Assembly (NCBI GenBank): GCA_035763085.1 | Contig: DASUBV010000388.1 | Location: forward strand, 29,587-93,586 | Direction of reading: 5' to 3' | Length of the DNA: 64,000 nt | DNA from: DASUBV01 sp035763085 | GTDB lineage: Bacteria; Actinomycetota; Actinomycetes; Streptosporangiales; Streptosporangiaceae | Shown: positions 1 to 7,094 of the stretch, in pieces | Position numbering within the stretch: the stretch's first letter is position 1 | How the letters are laid out: every line of letters starts with the position of its first letter | Position numbers and translations under genes: made by a program | The notes under the pieces: model-generated | What the model saw: the letters and a program-made list of their open reading frames with translations, nothing else | Databases searched by the model: none | Told to the model about the DNA's origin: nothing

Positions 1-270
1 GCTGCCGCACGGGCAGATGGCGATCGGGCCGTCTGGCTCGAAGTTAACGCCGCACACGCGGCAGCTGCACAAGCCCGGCGGCTCGAGGATCTCCAGCCGC
101 GCGCCTTCCAGATTGGTCCCCTCGGTCACCAGGTCGAAGCAGAACCGGACCGAGTCAGCCACCACCCCGGACAGGGCGCCGATCTCCAGGCGCACGCACG
201 TGATCCGGGCATCGGGCAGCCGCCCGGTCACCGCGTCAACGACGCCCTCGGTGATAGCTAGCTCGTGCAC
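1..270 (-). CDS. hypA: HypA, hydrogenase nickel metallochaperone (partial, C-terminus beyond window)
   Basis: HypA delivers Ni2+ to the hydrogenase large subunit together with HypB. The visible 90 residues start from GTG with V/M-HELAITEGVVDAV, the family's N-terminal Ni-binding Met-His-Glu stretch, and continue into the zinc finger, of which the first CxxC (CSCRVCG) and the beginning of the second (CPCGS) are visible before the window edge. The family is about 115 residues long, so roughly 25 are missing. The start lies 22 bases after the hypE stop on the same strand, so this is the last visible gene of the leftward maturation operon; hypB and hypF may follow outside the window. Confidence 0.93.
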   Translation of the reverse strand, partial: MHELAITEGVVDAVTGRLPDARITCVRLEIGALSGVVADSVRFCFDLVTEGTNLEGARLEILEPPGLCSCRVCGVNFEPDGPIAICPCGS

Positions 271-292
271 TGCTCGCTCTTCCTGATCGTGC

Positions 293-1486
293 TCAGCAGA
301 TCCGCGGCAGCGGGTCGCCGACCAGCATGTCAACGATCCGGGTGCCGCCGAACGCGGTCTTCAGCTGGACAATGCCCGGCGGGCCGTCCGTGACCTTGCC
401 GATGATGGCGGCCTCCTCGCCCTGCGGGTGCGCGCGCAGCGCGGCCAGCGCGCTGTCGGCCTCGGCGCCGTCGACGACCACGACCACCCGGCCCTCGCAG
501 GCCACGTACATCGGGTCGATGCCGAGCAACTCGGAGGCGCCGCGGACCTCCGGCCGGACGGGGATCTGATCCTCGCTGACCAGGATGCCGGCGCCCGCGG
601 CCGCGGCGATCTCGTTCAGGATGGTGGCGACGCCGCCGCGGGTGGCATCCCGCATGGCCCGAACCCCGGCGACCTGGGCGAGCAGGCTGCGGACCAGCCC
701 GTTGACCGGCGCGGTGTCGGATACGAGATCGGCCTCGATGTCCAGCTCGCCGCGGGCCAGCATGATGGTCACGCCGTGGTCGCCGACCGGCCCGGACACC
801 AGGATCGCGTCGCCGGGCCGGGCCTGCGCGATGCCCAGCGTCCCGGCGTAGTCGACCAGCCCGACGCCGGCGGTGTTGATATAACAGCCGTCGGCCTTGC
901 CTTTCTCCACCACCTTGGTGTCGCCGGTGACGACCTGCACGCCGGCTCGCTGCGCTGCCGCGCGCATGGATGCCGTGATCCGGGTCAGGCTCTCGACCGG
1001 GAAACCTTCCTCCAGGATGAAGCCCGCGGACAGGTACAGCGGCACGGCCCCGGACACGGCCAGGTCGTTGACGGTCCCGTTCACGGCGAGGTCGCCGATG
1101 TCCCCGCCGGGGAAGAACAGCGGCGAGACCACGTAGGAGTCTGTGGTCAGGGCCACCTTGGCCCCGTTGACGTGCACCCGCGCAGCGTCCTCCAGCGGCT
1201 CCAGCAGCGGGTTGCGGAAGGCGTCCAGGAAGATCGCCTCGATGAGCGTCTGGGTCGCCTTGCCGCCCGCGCCGTGCGACATGGTGATCCGCTCTTCCTT
1301 GACCCGCGGCCGGGCCCGGCGGGCGCGGTCGATGCGGTCCAGTACCAGTTCCTCGCGGACCGTGCCGGGCGCGGGCTGCGGCGACCCCTGGCGCCCGGGC
1401 TGCCCCGGCCCGGCATGCTCGTCGTGGGCCCGCAGCGCCTCGGCGACCCAGCCCGACGGGTGGCCGGCGGCCTGGCTGCCTGTCAT
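293..1486 (-). CDS. hypE: HypE, carbamoyl-dehydrating cyanide-ligand synthase
   Basis: HypE takes a carbamoyl group from HypF onto its C-terminal cysteine and dehydrates it with ATP to thiocyanate, the CN- donor for the Ni-Fe site. The protein (397 aa) belongs to the PurM/HypE fold: it has the SHGAGGKATQ ATP-binding start of the core, DSYVVSPLFFPGGDIG, and ends exactly with the catalytic PRIC tail. The ATG overlaps the hypD stop as ATGA, which decides the start; this gives about 70 residues of Ala/Gly/Arg-rich sequence before the usual start of the core, longer than most HypE. The role of that extension is unknown. Part of the hyp operon. Confidence 0.96.
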   Translation of the reverse strand: MTGSQAAGHPSGWVAEALRAHDEHAGPGQPGRQGSPQPAPGTVREELVLDRIDRARRARPRVKEERITMSHGAGGKATQTLIEAIFLDAFRNPLLEPLEDAARVHVNGAKVALTTDSYVVSPLFFPGGDIGDLAVNGTVNDLAVSGAVPLYLSAGFILEEGFPVESLTRITASMRAAAQRAGVQVVTGDTKVVEKGKADGCYINTAGVGLVDYAGTLGIAQARPGDAILVSGPVGDHGVTIMLARGELDIEADLVSDTAPVNGLVRSLLAQVAGVRAMRDATRGGVATILNEIAAAAGAGILVSEDQIPVRPEVRGASELLGIDPMYVACEGRVVVVVDGAEADSALAALRAHPQGEEAAIIGKVTDGPPGIVQLKTAFGGTRIVDMLVGDPLPRIC

Positions 1487-2619
1487 GACCGGCTCGCCTC
1501 CTTCACCCGGGTGCGGGTCAGGCGGCCGAAGTTGTAGTACGCCGCGCAGGCGCCTTCGGGCGAGACCATGCAGGTGCCGATCGGCGTTTCCGGCGTGCAG
1601 GCGGTGCCGAACACCTTGCACTCCCAGGGCTTGAGGACGCCCTTGAGTACCTCACCGCACTGGCAGGCCTTGGGATCGGCGACCCGGACGCCGGGAACGG
1701 AGAACAGCTGCTCGGCGTCGAACTTCGCGTACTGCTCGCGGATGCTGAGCGCGGAATGGGAGATGAAGCCCAGGCCGCGCCACTCGAAATAGGGGCGCAG
1801 CGCCATCGTCTCCCCGATCGCCTTCAGCGCGACCAGGTTGCCGTCCCAGGGCACCACCCGGGCGTACTGGTTCTCGACCTCGGACCGCCCGGCGGCCAGC
1901 TGCTGCATCAGCATGTAGATGGACTGCAGGATGTCCAGCGGCTCGAAGCCGGCCACCACGACCGGCTTGCCGTAGTCGCGGGCGATGAACTCATACGGCC
2001 GGCAGCCGATCACCGTGGACACGTGGCCGGGGCCGAGGAACCCGTCCAGCCGCAGGTCCGGCGAGTCCAGGATGGCCTTGATGGCCGGGATGATCGTCAC
2101 GTGGTTGCAGAAGACAGAGAAATTGCCCAGGTTCTCGGCGGCGGCGCGCAGGATCGTCATCGCGGTGGACGGCGCCGTGGTCTCGAAGCCGATGGCCATG
2201 AAGACGACCCGCTTGTCCGGGTTACTGCGGGCGATCTTCAGGGAGTCCAGCGGGGAGTAGACCATCCGGATGTCGGTTCCGCGAGCCTTGGCGTCGAAGA
2301 AGGAGCCGTTGCTGCCCGGCACGCGCATCATGTCGCCGAACGAGGTCATGATGACGTCCGGCTGGGCGGCCAGCGCCATCGCGTCGTCCATCCGGCCCAT
2401 CGGGATCACGCACACCGGGCAGCCGGGCCCGTGTACCAGGGTGATCTGCTCGGGCAGGTAATCCTCGAGGCCGTGCTTGTAGATGGTGTGAGTGTGCCCC
2501 CCGCACACCTCCATCAGCTTGTACTGGCGGCCCGGCTCGCACAGCGCGGCGATCTTCGCCGCCAGCGCATGCGCCTTGTCGGAGTCGCGGAACTCGTCAA
2601 CGAATCGCATGGCTGTCAC
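1483..2619 (-). CDS. hypD: HypD, Fe(CN)2CO cofactor assembly scaffold
   Basis: HypD carries a [4Fe-4S] cluster and, with HypC, holds the iron that receives CN- and CO ligands before insertion into the large subunit. The 378-residue length is normal. Family motifs are all visible: EVCGGHTHTIYKHGL near residue 40, GPGCPVCVIP near 70, GFETTAPSTA near 160, and the C-terminal cysteine-rich region (CQCGEVLKG, FGTACTPETPIGTC, EGACAAYYNFG) that binds the cluster. It starts 2 bases after the hypC stop and its own stop overlaps the hypE start, so translation is coupled. Confidence 0.97.
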   Translation of the reverse strand: MTAMRFVDEFRDSDKAHALAAKIAALCEPGRQYKLMEVCGGHTHTIYKHGLEDYLPEQITLVHGPGCPVCVIPMGRMDDAMALAAQPDVIMTSFGDMMRVPGSNGSFFDAKARGTDIRMVYSPLDSLKIARSNPDKRVVFMAIGFETTAPSTAMTILRAAAENLGNFSVFCNHVTIIPAIKAILDSPDLRLDGFLGPGHVSTVIGCRPYEFIARDYGKPVVVAGFEPLDILQSIYMLMQQLAAGRSEVENQYARVVPWDGNLVALKAIGETMALRPYFEWRGLGFISHSALSIREQYAKFDAEQLFSVPGVRVADPKACQCGEVLKGVLKPWECKVFGTACTPETPIGTCMVSPEGACAAYYNFGRLTRTRVKEASRS

Positions 2620-2621
2620 TC

Positions 2622-2894
2622 CTATTCGATCCGGGAGTCCTGCAGGGCGGCGAGCTCATCCTCATAGGCCTGGCCGATGCCCTCCAGGAAGGCCAGCGCG
2701 GCCGCGGCCTCGCCCTCGTCGATCTTGGAGAGCGCGAACCCGACATGGATGAGCACCCACTCGCCCGGCTTCGGCGGATCGTCGGACAGCAGGCCGACGT
2801 TGATCACCCGCCGGACCCCGCTGACGTTCACCTTGGCCAGATCGCTCTGATCGGGGAGGAACTCGATCACCTCACCCGGGATGCCGAGGCACAT
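2622..2894 (-). CDS. hypC: HypC/HupF hydrogenase maturation chaperone
   Basis: HypC binds HypD and the immature large subunit and shuttles the Fe(CN)2CO unit. The 90-residue protein begins MCLGIPGEVIEF, so it has the essential Cys2 exposed after Met removal, and keeps the GVRRVINVGLLSDD and PGEWVLIHVGFALSKID blocks of the family. Its start lies inside the 3' end of the protease gene (23-base overlap). It differs clearly from the second HypC-like protein in this operon (4442-4657), which lacks Cys2, so this copy is most likely the true HypD partner. Confidence 0.96.
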   Translation of the reverse strand: MCLGIPGEVIEFLPDQSDLAKVNVSGVRRVINVGLLSDDPPKPGEWVLIHVGFALSKIDEGEAAAALAFLEGIGQAYEDELAALQDSRIE

Positions 2895-3606
2895 GTGCCC
2901 ACCCCTTTAGTAATAAGTGCTGGCCGCTGGCGTCCTGCGCTCCTGCGGCCATGACTTCCCGCCCGCTGTCACTGCAGTCCTCGCCGGTGGCGGTGACCAG
3001 GTCCAGGACGACCCGGACCGCCTCGTCGACGGCCGCCGCCACCGGGTCACTCAGCCCCATGCCGTACTCGATGCTGGCCGGCTCGCAGCCGACGATCAGG
3101 ACCCGGCCGGGCCGCTCACCGCCCAGCATGTCGAGCATGCTGAAGACCACGTCAGGCTGCATGCCGTGGGCGTCCAGTAGCGGGCTGCCGGCCAGCGCTG
3201 CCGCCGCCGGGTCGGGCTCCTGGTCCTGCCCTCCCGGCTGCGGGGCGGGGCTGCTGCCTGATTCCGCTGCTCCGGCCGGTTCCGCTGCTGCGCCGGGTTC
3301 CGCTGCGGCGGGCCCGGCTGCGGCTCCCGGTTCCGCGGTGGCGGCCGGGCCGGCCGGGCCGAGCTCCGGCTCGATGATGTAGACGGTGCCGGGCTCGCCG
3401 CCGCGGGCGGTCGCGTCGACCAGGATCGCCGCGTCGTACCCGCTGGACAGATCGTAGGCCAGGTGCATGCCGCGGATGCCGTAGTCGACGACCTTGACCC
3501 CGCCGGGCAGGTCCGCGCCGTACAGCCGGGTCGCCACCTCGACCCCGAAGCCGTCATCGCCCAGGAAGATGTTGCCGATCCCGGCGACGAGCGTCTGGCC
3601 AGTCAT
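2872..3606 (-). CDS. [NiFe]-hydrogenase maturation endopeptidase with a low-complexity insert
   Basis: HupD/HyaD-type proteases remove the C-terminal peptide of the large subunit after Ni insertion; the likely substrate is HhyL encoded at 8414-10201. The N-terminal half reads TLVAGIGNIFLGDDGFGVEV, with the metal-sensing acidic residue (Asp17 or Asp18), then DYGIRGMHLAYDL with another conserved acid. Residues about 82-138 are an Ala/Pro/Gly/Glu-rich repeat-like insert (AEPGAAA, AAAEPG) not found in standard family members of about 160 aa; the fold resumes at LLDAHGMQPDVVFSML with the conserved His, then VLIVGCEPASIEYGMGLS. Total 244 aa. The start overlaps the upstream SIS gene stop as ATGA. 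Confidence 0.9.
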   Translation of the reverse strand: MTGQTLVAGIGNIFLGDDGFGVEVATRLYGADLPGGVKVVDYGIRGMHLAYDLSSGYDAAILVDATARGGEPGTVYIIEPELGPAGPAATAEPGAAAGPAAAEPGAAAEPAGAAESGSSPAPQPGGQDQEPDPAAAALAGSPLLDAHGMQPDVVFSMLDMLGGERPGRVLIVGCEPASIEYGMGLSDPVAAAVDEAVRVVLDLVTATGEDCSDSGREVMAAGAQDASGQHLLLKGWAHVPRHPG

Positions 3607-4445
3607 GGCGCCCCCGGCCCGGCGTTGTCACCAGACGGGGTCTCGGCGGCGGGAGCCTCGGCGGCGGCCTCGCCACCTCGGGCCTGCCGTGGCACCGACG
3701 GCGCCGGGCCGAGCGCCGCCAGGCACAGCTCCCACAGCGCGTGGTACATCGTCGTCTGCGCTTCCTGGATCCGGTGCACGGACGCGGACGGCGCGACGAA
3801 CAGGTAGTCAATGCTGTCCAGCTCGGCCATCTTGCCGCCGGCGTAGCCGGCGATGCCGATGGTGAGCATGCCGCGGCGGCTGGCCTCGTTGAAGGCGCGC
3901 AGCAGGTTCTCGGAGTTGCCGCTGGTGGACAGCCCGACCGCGATGTCGGCCTTACCGCCGAACGCCGCGATCTGCCGGGCGAACACCACGTCCACGCCGA
4001 TGTCGTTCGACAGCGCGGTCAGCACCGATGAGTCGCTGGCCAGCGACAGGGCGGGCAGCGGCCGCCGGGCTGGCGCAGCCGGGCCCGGTCCGGTTCCGCC
4101 GTGCGCCGCCCCGGCCGCCGGGCCGGCGGTGAGCGGGCCTTCCGGATGCAGGAACAGCGTCACGAGCTGCTGCGCGTCGGTGGCGCTGCCGCCGTTGCCG
4201 AACGCCAGCAGCCGTCCGCCTGCGCCGAACTGGCTGGCCATGTCCCGTGCGCAGGCCGTCAGCCTGGTCCCGTCGGCCGCCAGCACTGCCCGGCGCAGCT
4301 CCAGGATCTCGGCCGCCTTGGCCACGGTGGACTGGCGGACCTGCTCCAGCACCGCGGACACATCTGTCTTCCCGGCATACAGGAAGGGATACAGAGACTC
4401 CACCGAGCCCGCGGCGGGCTGGCTGCCAGGCGGCTGCTGGCTCAT
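3603..4445 (-). CDS. SIS-domain protein, GmhA (phosphoheptose isomerase)-like, hydrogenase-associated (SIS1)
   Basis: The 280-residue protein has a GmhA-type SIS fold: FGNGGSATDAQ (82-92), the phosphate-binding STSGNS loop (173-178), GGKMAELD, and RIQEAQTTMYH with the equivalents of E. coli GmhA Gln172 and His180. Compared with GmhA, the motif that should hold His61 and Glu65 reads DAQQLVTL, so the acid/base glutamate is missing. A Gly/Ala/Pro-rich insert occupies about residues 104-128 and the tail is low complexity. It sits between the maturation protease and a HypC-like gene with ATGA overlaps on both sides. The role in hydrogenase biogenesis is unknown; sugar-phosphate binding without isomerisation, or catalysis shared with SIS2 (4654-5295), are inferences. 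Confidence 0.85.
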   Translation of the reverse strand: MSQQPPGSQPAAGSVESLYPFLYAGKTDVSAVLEQVRQSTVAKAAEILELRRAVLAADGTRLTACARDMASQFGAGGRLLAFGNGGSATDAQQLVTLFLHPEGPLTAGPAAGAAHGGTGPGPAAPARRPLPALSLASDSSVLTALSNDIGVDVVFARQIAAFGGKADIAVGLSTSGNSENLLRAFNEASRRGMLTIGIAGYAGGKMAELDSIDYLFVAPSASVHRIQEAQTTMYHALWELCLAALGPAPSVPRQARGGEAAAEAPAAETPSGDNAGPGAP

Positions 4446-4657
4446 GGTGTCACCACCGCGATCGCCTCCCGCGCGTGCACCAGGATCGTGTCGCCGACAC
4501 CCGCGCTGACCAGCGCGACGCTGACTTCCTCGCGGCCCGCGCCGGTGTCGACCAGTGCCATCTCGTCATCGAGCAGCTCGACGATGGTGACGGACACCGC
4601 AACGTCGGAGCAGGTGATGCACACGTCGCCGTGGCACTGCGGACCGGTACTGGTCAC
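4442..4657 (-). CDS. HypC-like (HypC/HupF family) protein lacking the N-terminal cysteine
   Basis: The 71-residue product shows the HypC barrel signature: VTIVELL, EMALVDTGAGREEVSVALV and VGDTILVHAREAIAVV match the family blocks. The N-terminus is different: instead of Met-Cys it reads MTSTGPQCHGDVCITCSDVAV, giving Cys8, His9, Cys13 and Cys16. The GTG start is fixed by a GTGA overlap with the SIS2 stop, and its stop overlaps the SIS1 start. It may act as a scaffold or metal/cofactor carrier for the two SIS proteins; that is inference. True HypC is encoded separately at 2622-2894. Confidence 0.85.
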   Translation of the reverse strand: MTSTGPQCHGDVCITCSDVAVSVTIVELLDDEMALVDTGAGREEVSVALVSAGVGDTILVHAREAIAVVTP

Positions 4658-5295
4658 GCGACCACCCCCGGCGCCAGCACGCCCGGCTGCTCGAAGAACA
4701 CGTGCACCAGCTCCCACAGCACGTGATACGTGGTCACCTGGATCTCCTTGACGATCCGGGGATCGGTGGAGCTGGTGACCAGGGCGTGGTCCACCGCCGG
4801 ACTCGCCGCGATCGCGCCGCCGCCCGCGCCGGCCAGCGCGACCGTGAGCATGCCGAGCTGGTGCGCGGCCTGCAGCCCGGCGAGCACGCTGGGGCTGTCG
4901 CCCTCGGCGGCGATCCCCAGGGCGATGTCGTCGGCCTGCCCCAGGCAGCTCAGCTGGTGCGAGAACACCGCCGCCATCCCCTCCCGGGCGGCGATGCCGG
5001 TCACCGTCGCGACATCCGAGGTGAGGGAGATCGCGGGCAGCGCCCGCTTCCCGACGATCACCGGGTGCACGAACTCCACCGCGACGTGCTGGGCGTCGGT
5101 GCTCGCCCCGCCGATGCCGAACACGATGAGCTTGCCGCCCCGGTGGAACCGGATGGCCATGTCGTGGCAGGCGGCCGCGACCGCGCCGGCCTGATCGGCG
5201 AGCTCGTGCACGGGCTGCTCGCGGCGGCCGAACAGCGTCGCCGCCGCGTCGTCGCCCGGCGGCGCGGGCACGGCCGGGCCGCCTGGCCGGGTCAT
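4654..5295 (-). CDS. SIS-domain protein, degenerate GmhA-like, hydrogenase-associated (SIS2)
   Basis: The 213-residue protein shares the SIS/GmhA fold with SIS1 but has decayed in the other half of the site. FGIGGASTDAQHVAVE (59-74) keeps the equivalents of GmhA His61 (His70) and Glu65 (Glu74), and His191 matches GmhA His180. The phosphate loop that should read STSGNS is AAEGDS (129-134), and the Gln172 position is Lys. Its start overlaps the YceI-gene stop (ATGA). The pattern suggests a hetero-oligomer with SIS1 in which each subunit supplies part of a site, as GmhA active sites lie at subunit interfaces; this is inference. Confidence 0.83.
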   Translation of the reverse strand: MTRPGGPAVPAPPGDDAAATLFGRREQPVHELADQAGAVAAACHDMAIRFHRGGKLIVFGIGGASTDAQHVAVEFVHPVIVGKRALPAISLTSDVATVTGIAAREGMAAVFSHQLSCLGQADDIALGIAAEGDSPSVLAGLQAAHQLGMLTVALAGAGGGAIAASPAVDHALVTSSTDPRIVKEIQVTTYHVLWELVHVFFEQPGVLAPGVVA

Positions 5296-5927
5296 GCCGG
5301 CGTCCCGCCCGCGCCGCCCTCGGGATCGGCCCCCTCGGACGGTGCTACGTCAGGATGTGCCGCTGGCCCGGGCCGGCTGGAGTCGGGCAGGGACACCTCG
5401 ACCTGCACGCCGACATCATTACGAACCTTCAGGGAGCCGAGGAATGCGGAGTAGGGCCGGATCCCGAAGTCGGTCTGCGTGACCGACGTCGCGGCCCGGT
5501 ACTCGCCCGGCTGCGGCACGCTGACCGACAGGCGCACCGGCCGCGACCGGCCGGCCAGGGTGAGCGTCCCGCTGATGACCCCGCCGCCGCCGGCGGCAGG
5601 CTCGAAGCTGCTTGCGGAGAAGGTCGCCTCCGGATGGCGGTCCGCGGTGAGGACCTTGCGGGCGGTCACGGCGATCTCGCGCTTATCCCGGTCGCTCAGC
5701 GGCTTGACGCCGCCGGTCCCCTTCCTGACGACCAGGGATCCCATGTCCACAGCCACCTCCAGGCTCGCAGGAGCCAGGTCGTCCCCCACGACCAGCTCGC
5801 CAGACCAGCGAGCAGCCTCGATCGTCAGGTCATGCCCCGCCTGCGCCGCGAGCCCGTCGCGGAGAGTAGTTAAGACGATGCGACCACGATCTGTGCCGAG
5901 GTGGTGGCGTCCTGCGAGAATCGCCAT
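5292..5927 (-). CDS. YceI-domain protein of the hydrogenase operon
   Basis: YceI-like proteins form a lipocalin-type barrel that binds amphiphilic or isoprenoid ligands. The family pattern is visible: GTDRGRIVLTTLRDGLAAQAGHDL, then EVAVDMGSLVVRKG, ADRHPEATFSASSFE, ISGTLTLAGRSRPVRL and a C-terminal DFGIRPYSAFLGSLKVRNDVGVQVEV. No signal peptide is seen, so it is probably cytoplasmic. The start ATG at 5927 is chosen because the domain begins just after it; a GTG at 5945 is possible. The C-terminal 35 residues are Pro/Gly-rich. First gene of the coupled leftward operon; a quinone or lipid role in hydrogenase electron transfer or assembly is speculative. Confidence 0.85.
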   Translation of the reverse strand: MAILAGRHHLGTDRGRIVLTTLRDGLAAQAGHDLTIEAARWSGELVVGDDLAPASLEVAVDMGSLVVRKGTGGVKPLSDRDKREIAVTARKVLTADRHPEATFSASSFEPAAGGGGVISGTLTLAGRSRPVRLSVSVPQPGEYRAATSVTQTDFGIRPYSAFLGSLKVRNDVGVQVEVSLPDSSRPGPAAHPDVAPSEGADPEGGAGGTPA

Positions 5928-6018
5928 AGGAGCACCGTAGGACACTTGTGGGGGGACGTCCAGCGATCTGGCAGGACACGTCTGGCCAGATCGCCGCCAG
6001 GCCCGGGCCTCCGGCTGC

Positions 6019-6771
6019 TCAGGGCAGCGGCACCTCACCGAAAACCTCCTGAATGCGCCGCAGGTCACGCATCCGGGGCTCGGTCGCGCCGCCCACCCAC
6101 CGGCTCACGGTCTTGACCGAGACGCCGAGCTGGCGGGCCGCCGCTTCCTGGGTCAGGCCCTCGCGGCGCAGTGCGCTGGACATCCACTCGGCGAACGTCC
6201 CGGAGTGGTTCTGGTGGCCGTTGCTGGCGGCGTGCGGGCCGCCCGGCTGTCCCGGCCGCTCGCCATCCGGGCCATCCGGGCCATCCGGGCCATCCGGGCC
6301 GCCGGGCGCCGCGCCGGGGCGCATTGCGGCCGCCTGCACGGCCTGGGCCGCCTCGGTGGCCTGGCTGACCTGCTCACTGGTCGCCCTGGGCAGCTCGACC
6401 GAGGTGGTGTGAGCGTTCTCAGCCGGGCTGACCTGCACCGGCTGCACGACCGAGACGGGCGGCCCCGGCACTGTCGGCGGCAGGATGGCGGAGTCGGAGT
6501 GCAGCACGTCGACCTCGACGTGCTCGGGGAAGATCCGGAAGGCGACCTGGATCGACCCGGTCGGCCCGGCCGCGTCCAGCAGGGCCCGGAACACCGTCTC
6601 GCCGACCTCGCGGTTGCCCTCATCGGTTAGCGGCGACTCGGCCAGGCAGCGCCGCACGAAGTCCCGGATGTCCGGGATTGAGGACGGGCGGGCGGTAAAC
6701 ACCTGCGACAGCACCACGACGGGAACAACTTCAATCGGGCTCCCCGCGGCACCGTACAGGGGCTCCGCCAC
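6019..6771 (-). CDS. Regulator with RsbW-like N-terminus and XRE-type HTH C-terminus
   Basis: The 250-residue protein has three parts. Residues about 20-90 (IPDIRDFVRRCLAESPL, ETVFRALLDAAGPTGSIQVAF) resemble the first half of an RsbW-type anti-sigma ATPase fold, but I see no ATP-binding G boxes. A disordered linker follows with a GPD repeat. The last 60 residues are a helix-turn-helix of Cro/C1 type: EGLTQEAAARQLGVSVKTVSRW. The GTG start is chosen because AAGGGAG lies 8 bases upstream after correction for strand. It is transcribed away from hhyS and is the obvious candidate to act on the inverted repeats at 7010-7094. Whether it senses H2, energy state or a partner protein cannot be told. Confidence 0.75.
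   Translation of the reverse strand: MAEPLYGAAGSPIEVVPVVVLSQVFTARPSSIPDIRDFVRRCLAESPLTDEGNREVGETVFRALLDAAGPTGSIQVAFRIFPEHVEVDVLHSDSAILPPTVPGPPVSVVQPVQVSPAENAHTTSVELPRATSEQVSQATEAAQAVQAAAMRPGAAPGGPDGPDGPDGPDGERPGQPGGPHAASNGHQNHSGTFAEWMSSALRREGLTQEAAARQLGVSVKTVSRWVGGATEPRMRDLRRIQEVFGEVPLP
6262..6297. repeat. Four tandem copies of a 9-bp unit inside the regulator gene
   Basis: The unit GCCATCCGG is repeated four times without error and encodes the Gly-Pro-Asp repeat in the linker between the two domains of the regulator. Being in frame (9 bp), copy-number changes would lengthen or shorten the linker without a frameshift. Confidence 0.9.
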
Positions 6772-7009
6772 CGGTCCGTCTCCCTTAGCCGTGTCACCCC
6801 GCAGCACGCGACGGGGATGTGGCACAGAGTACGTGGTGCCGACACGCCGGGAAACCCTCTCTGCAGTTTCAGTTACCGGGTAGGTCAGTTTTGGCCGGAC
6901 TGAGCGGTCCGCAGCCGCCGGCGCGGTGCGGGCCGGAATGGTTCCGGCGGCGCCGACTGCGCCGCAGGTCCGGGGGCATGAGGCCGGTCAGCAGGGGGGT
7001 CAGGGATCA

Positions 7010-7023
7010 AGACATTTATGTCT
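7010..7023. promoter_or_regulatory. Palindrome upstream of the hhy promoter
   Basis: AGACAT-TT-ATGTCT is a perfect inverted repeat with a 2-base centre, markedly AT-richer than its surroundings, centred about 30 bases upstream of the predicted -35. This is a typical position for an activator or accessory operator. The protein that binds it is unknown; the adjacent HTH regulator is a candidate. Confidence 0.5.
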
Positions 7024-7043
7024 GGTGAACTGTCCGTAGAGCC

Positions 7044-7072
7044 TTGTAGGCGGACGGTAGCGGGTCTAGGGT
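7044..7072 (+). promoter_or_regulatory. Predicted promoter of the hhySL operon
   Basis: TTGTAG (7044-7049) and TAGGGT (7067-7072) are separated by 17 bases and fit the actinobacterial housekeeping consensus TTGACA/TAGGNT. Transcription would start near 7079, leaving a leader of about 200 bases. The -10 is partly covered by the inverted repeat at 7071-7094. Confidence 0.5.
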
Positions 7073-7094
7073 GATGCACACCTCTGCGCATCAC
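7071..7094. promoter_or_regulatory. Inverted repeat overlapping the hhy -10/start site (candidate operator)
   Basis: GTGATGC and GCATCAC form perfect 7-base arms separated by 10 bases. The position over the predicted -10 and start point would suit a repressor. A weaker repeat, GTCCG (7032-7036) and CGGAC (7051-7055), lies just upstream around the -35. Confidence 0.5.

Noticed and set aside
428..1537. Long plus-strand frame opposite hypE
   Set aside because: Its translation is His/Gly/Arg/Asp-rich shadow sequence, while the minus strand carries clear HypE motifs including the PRIC tail.
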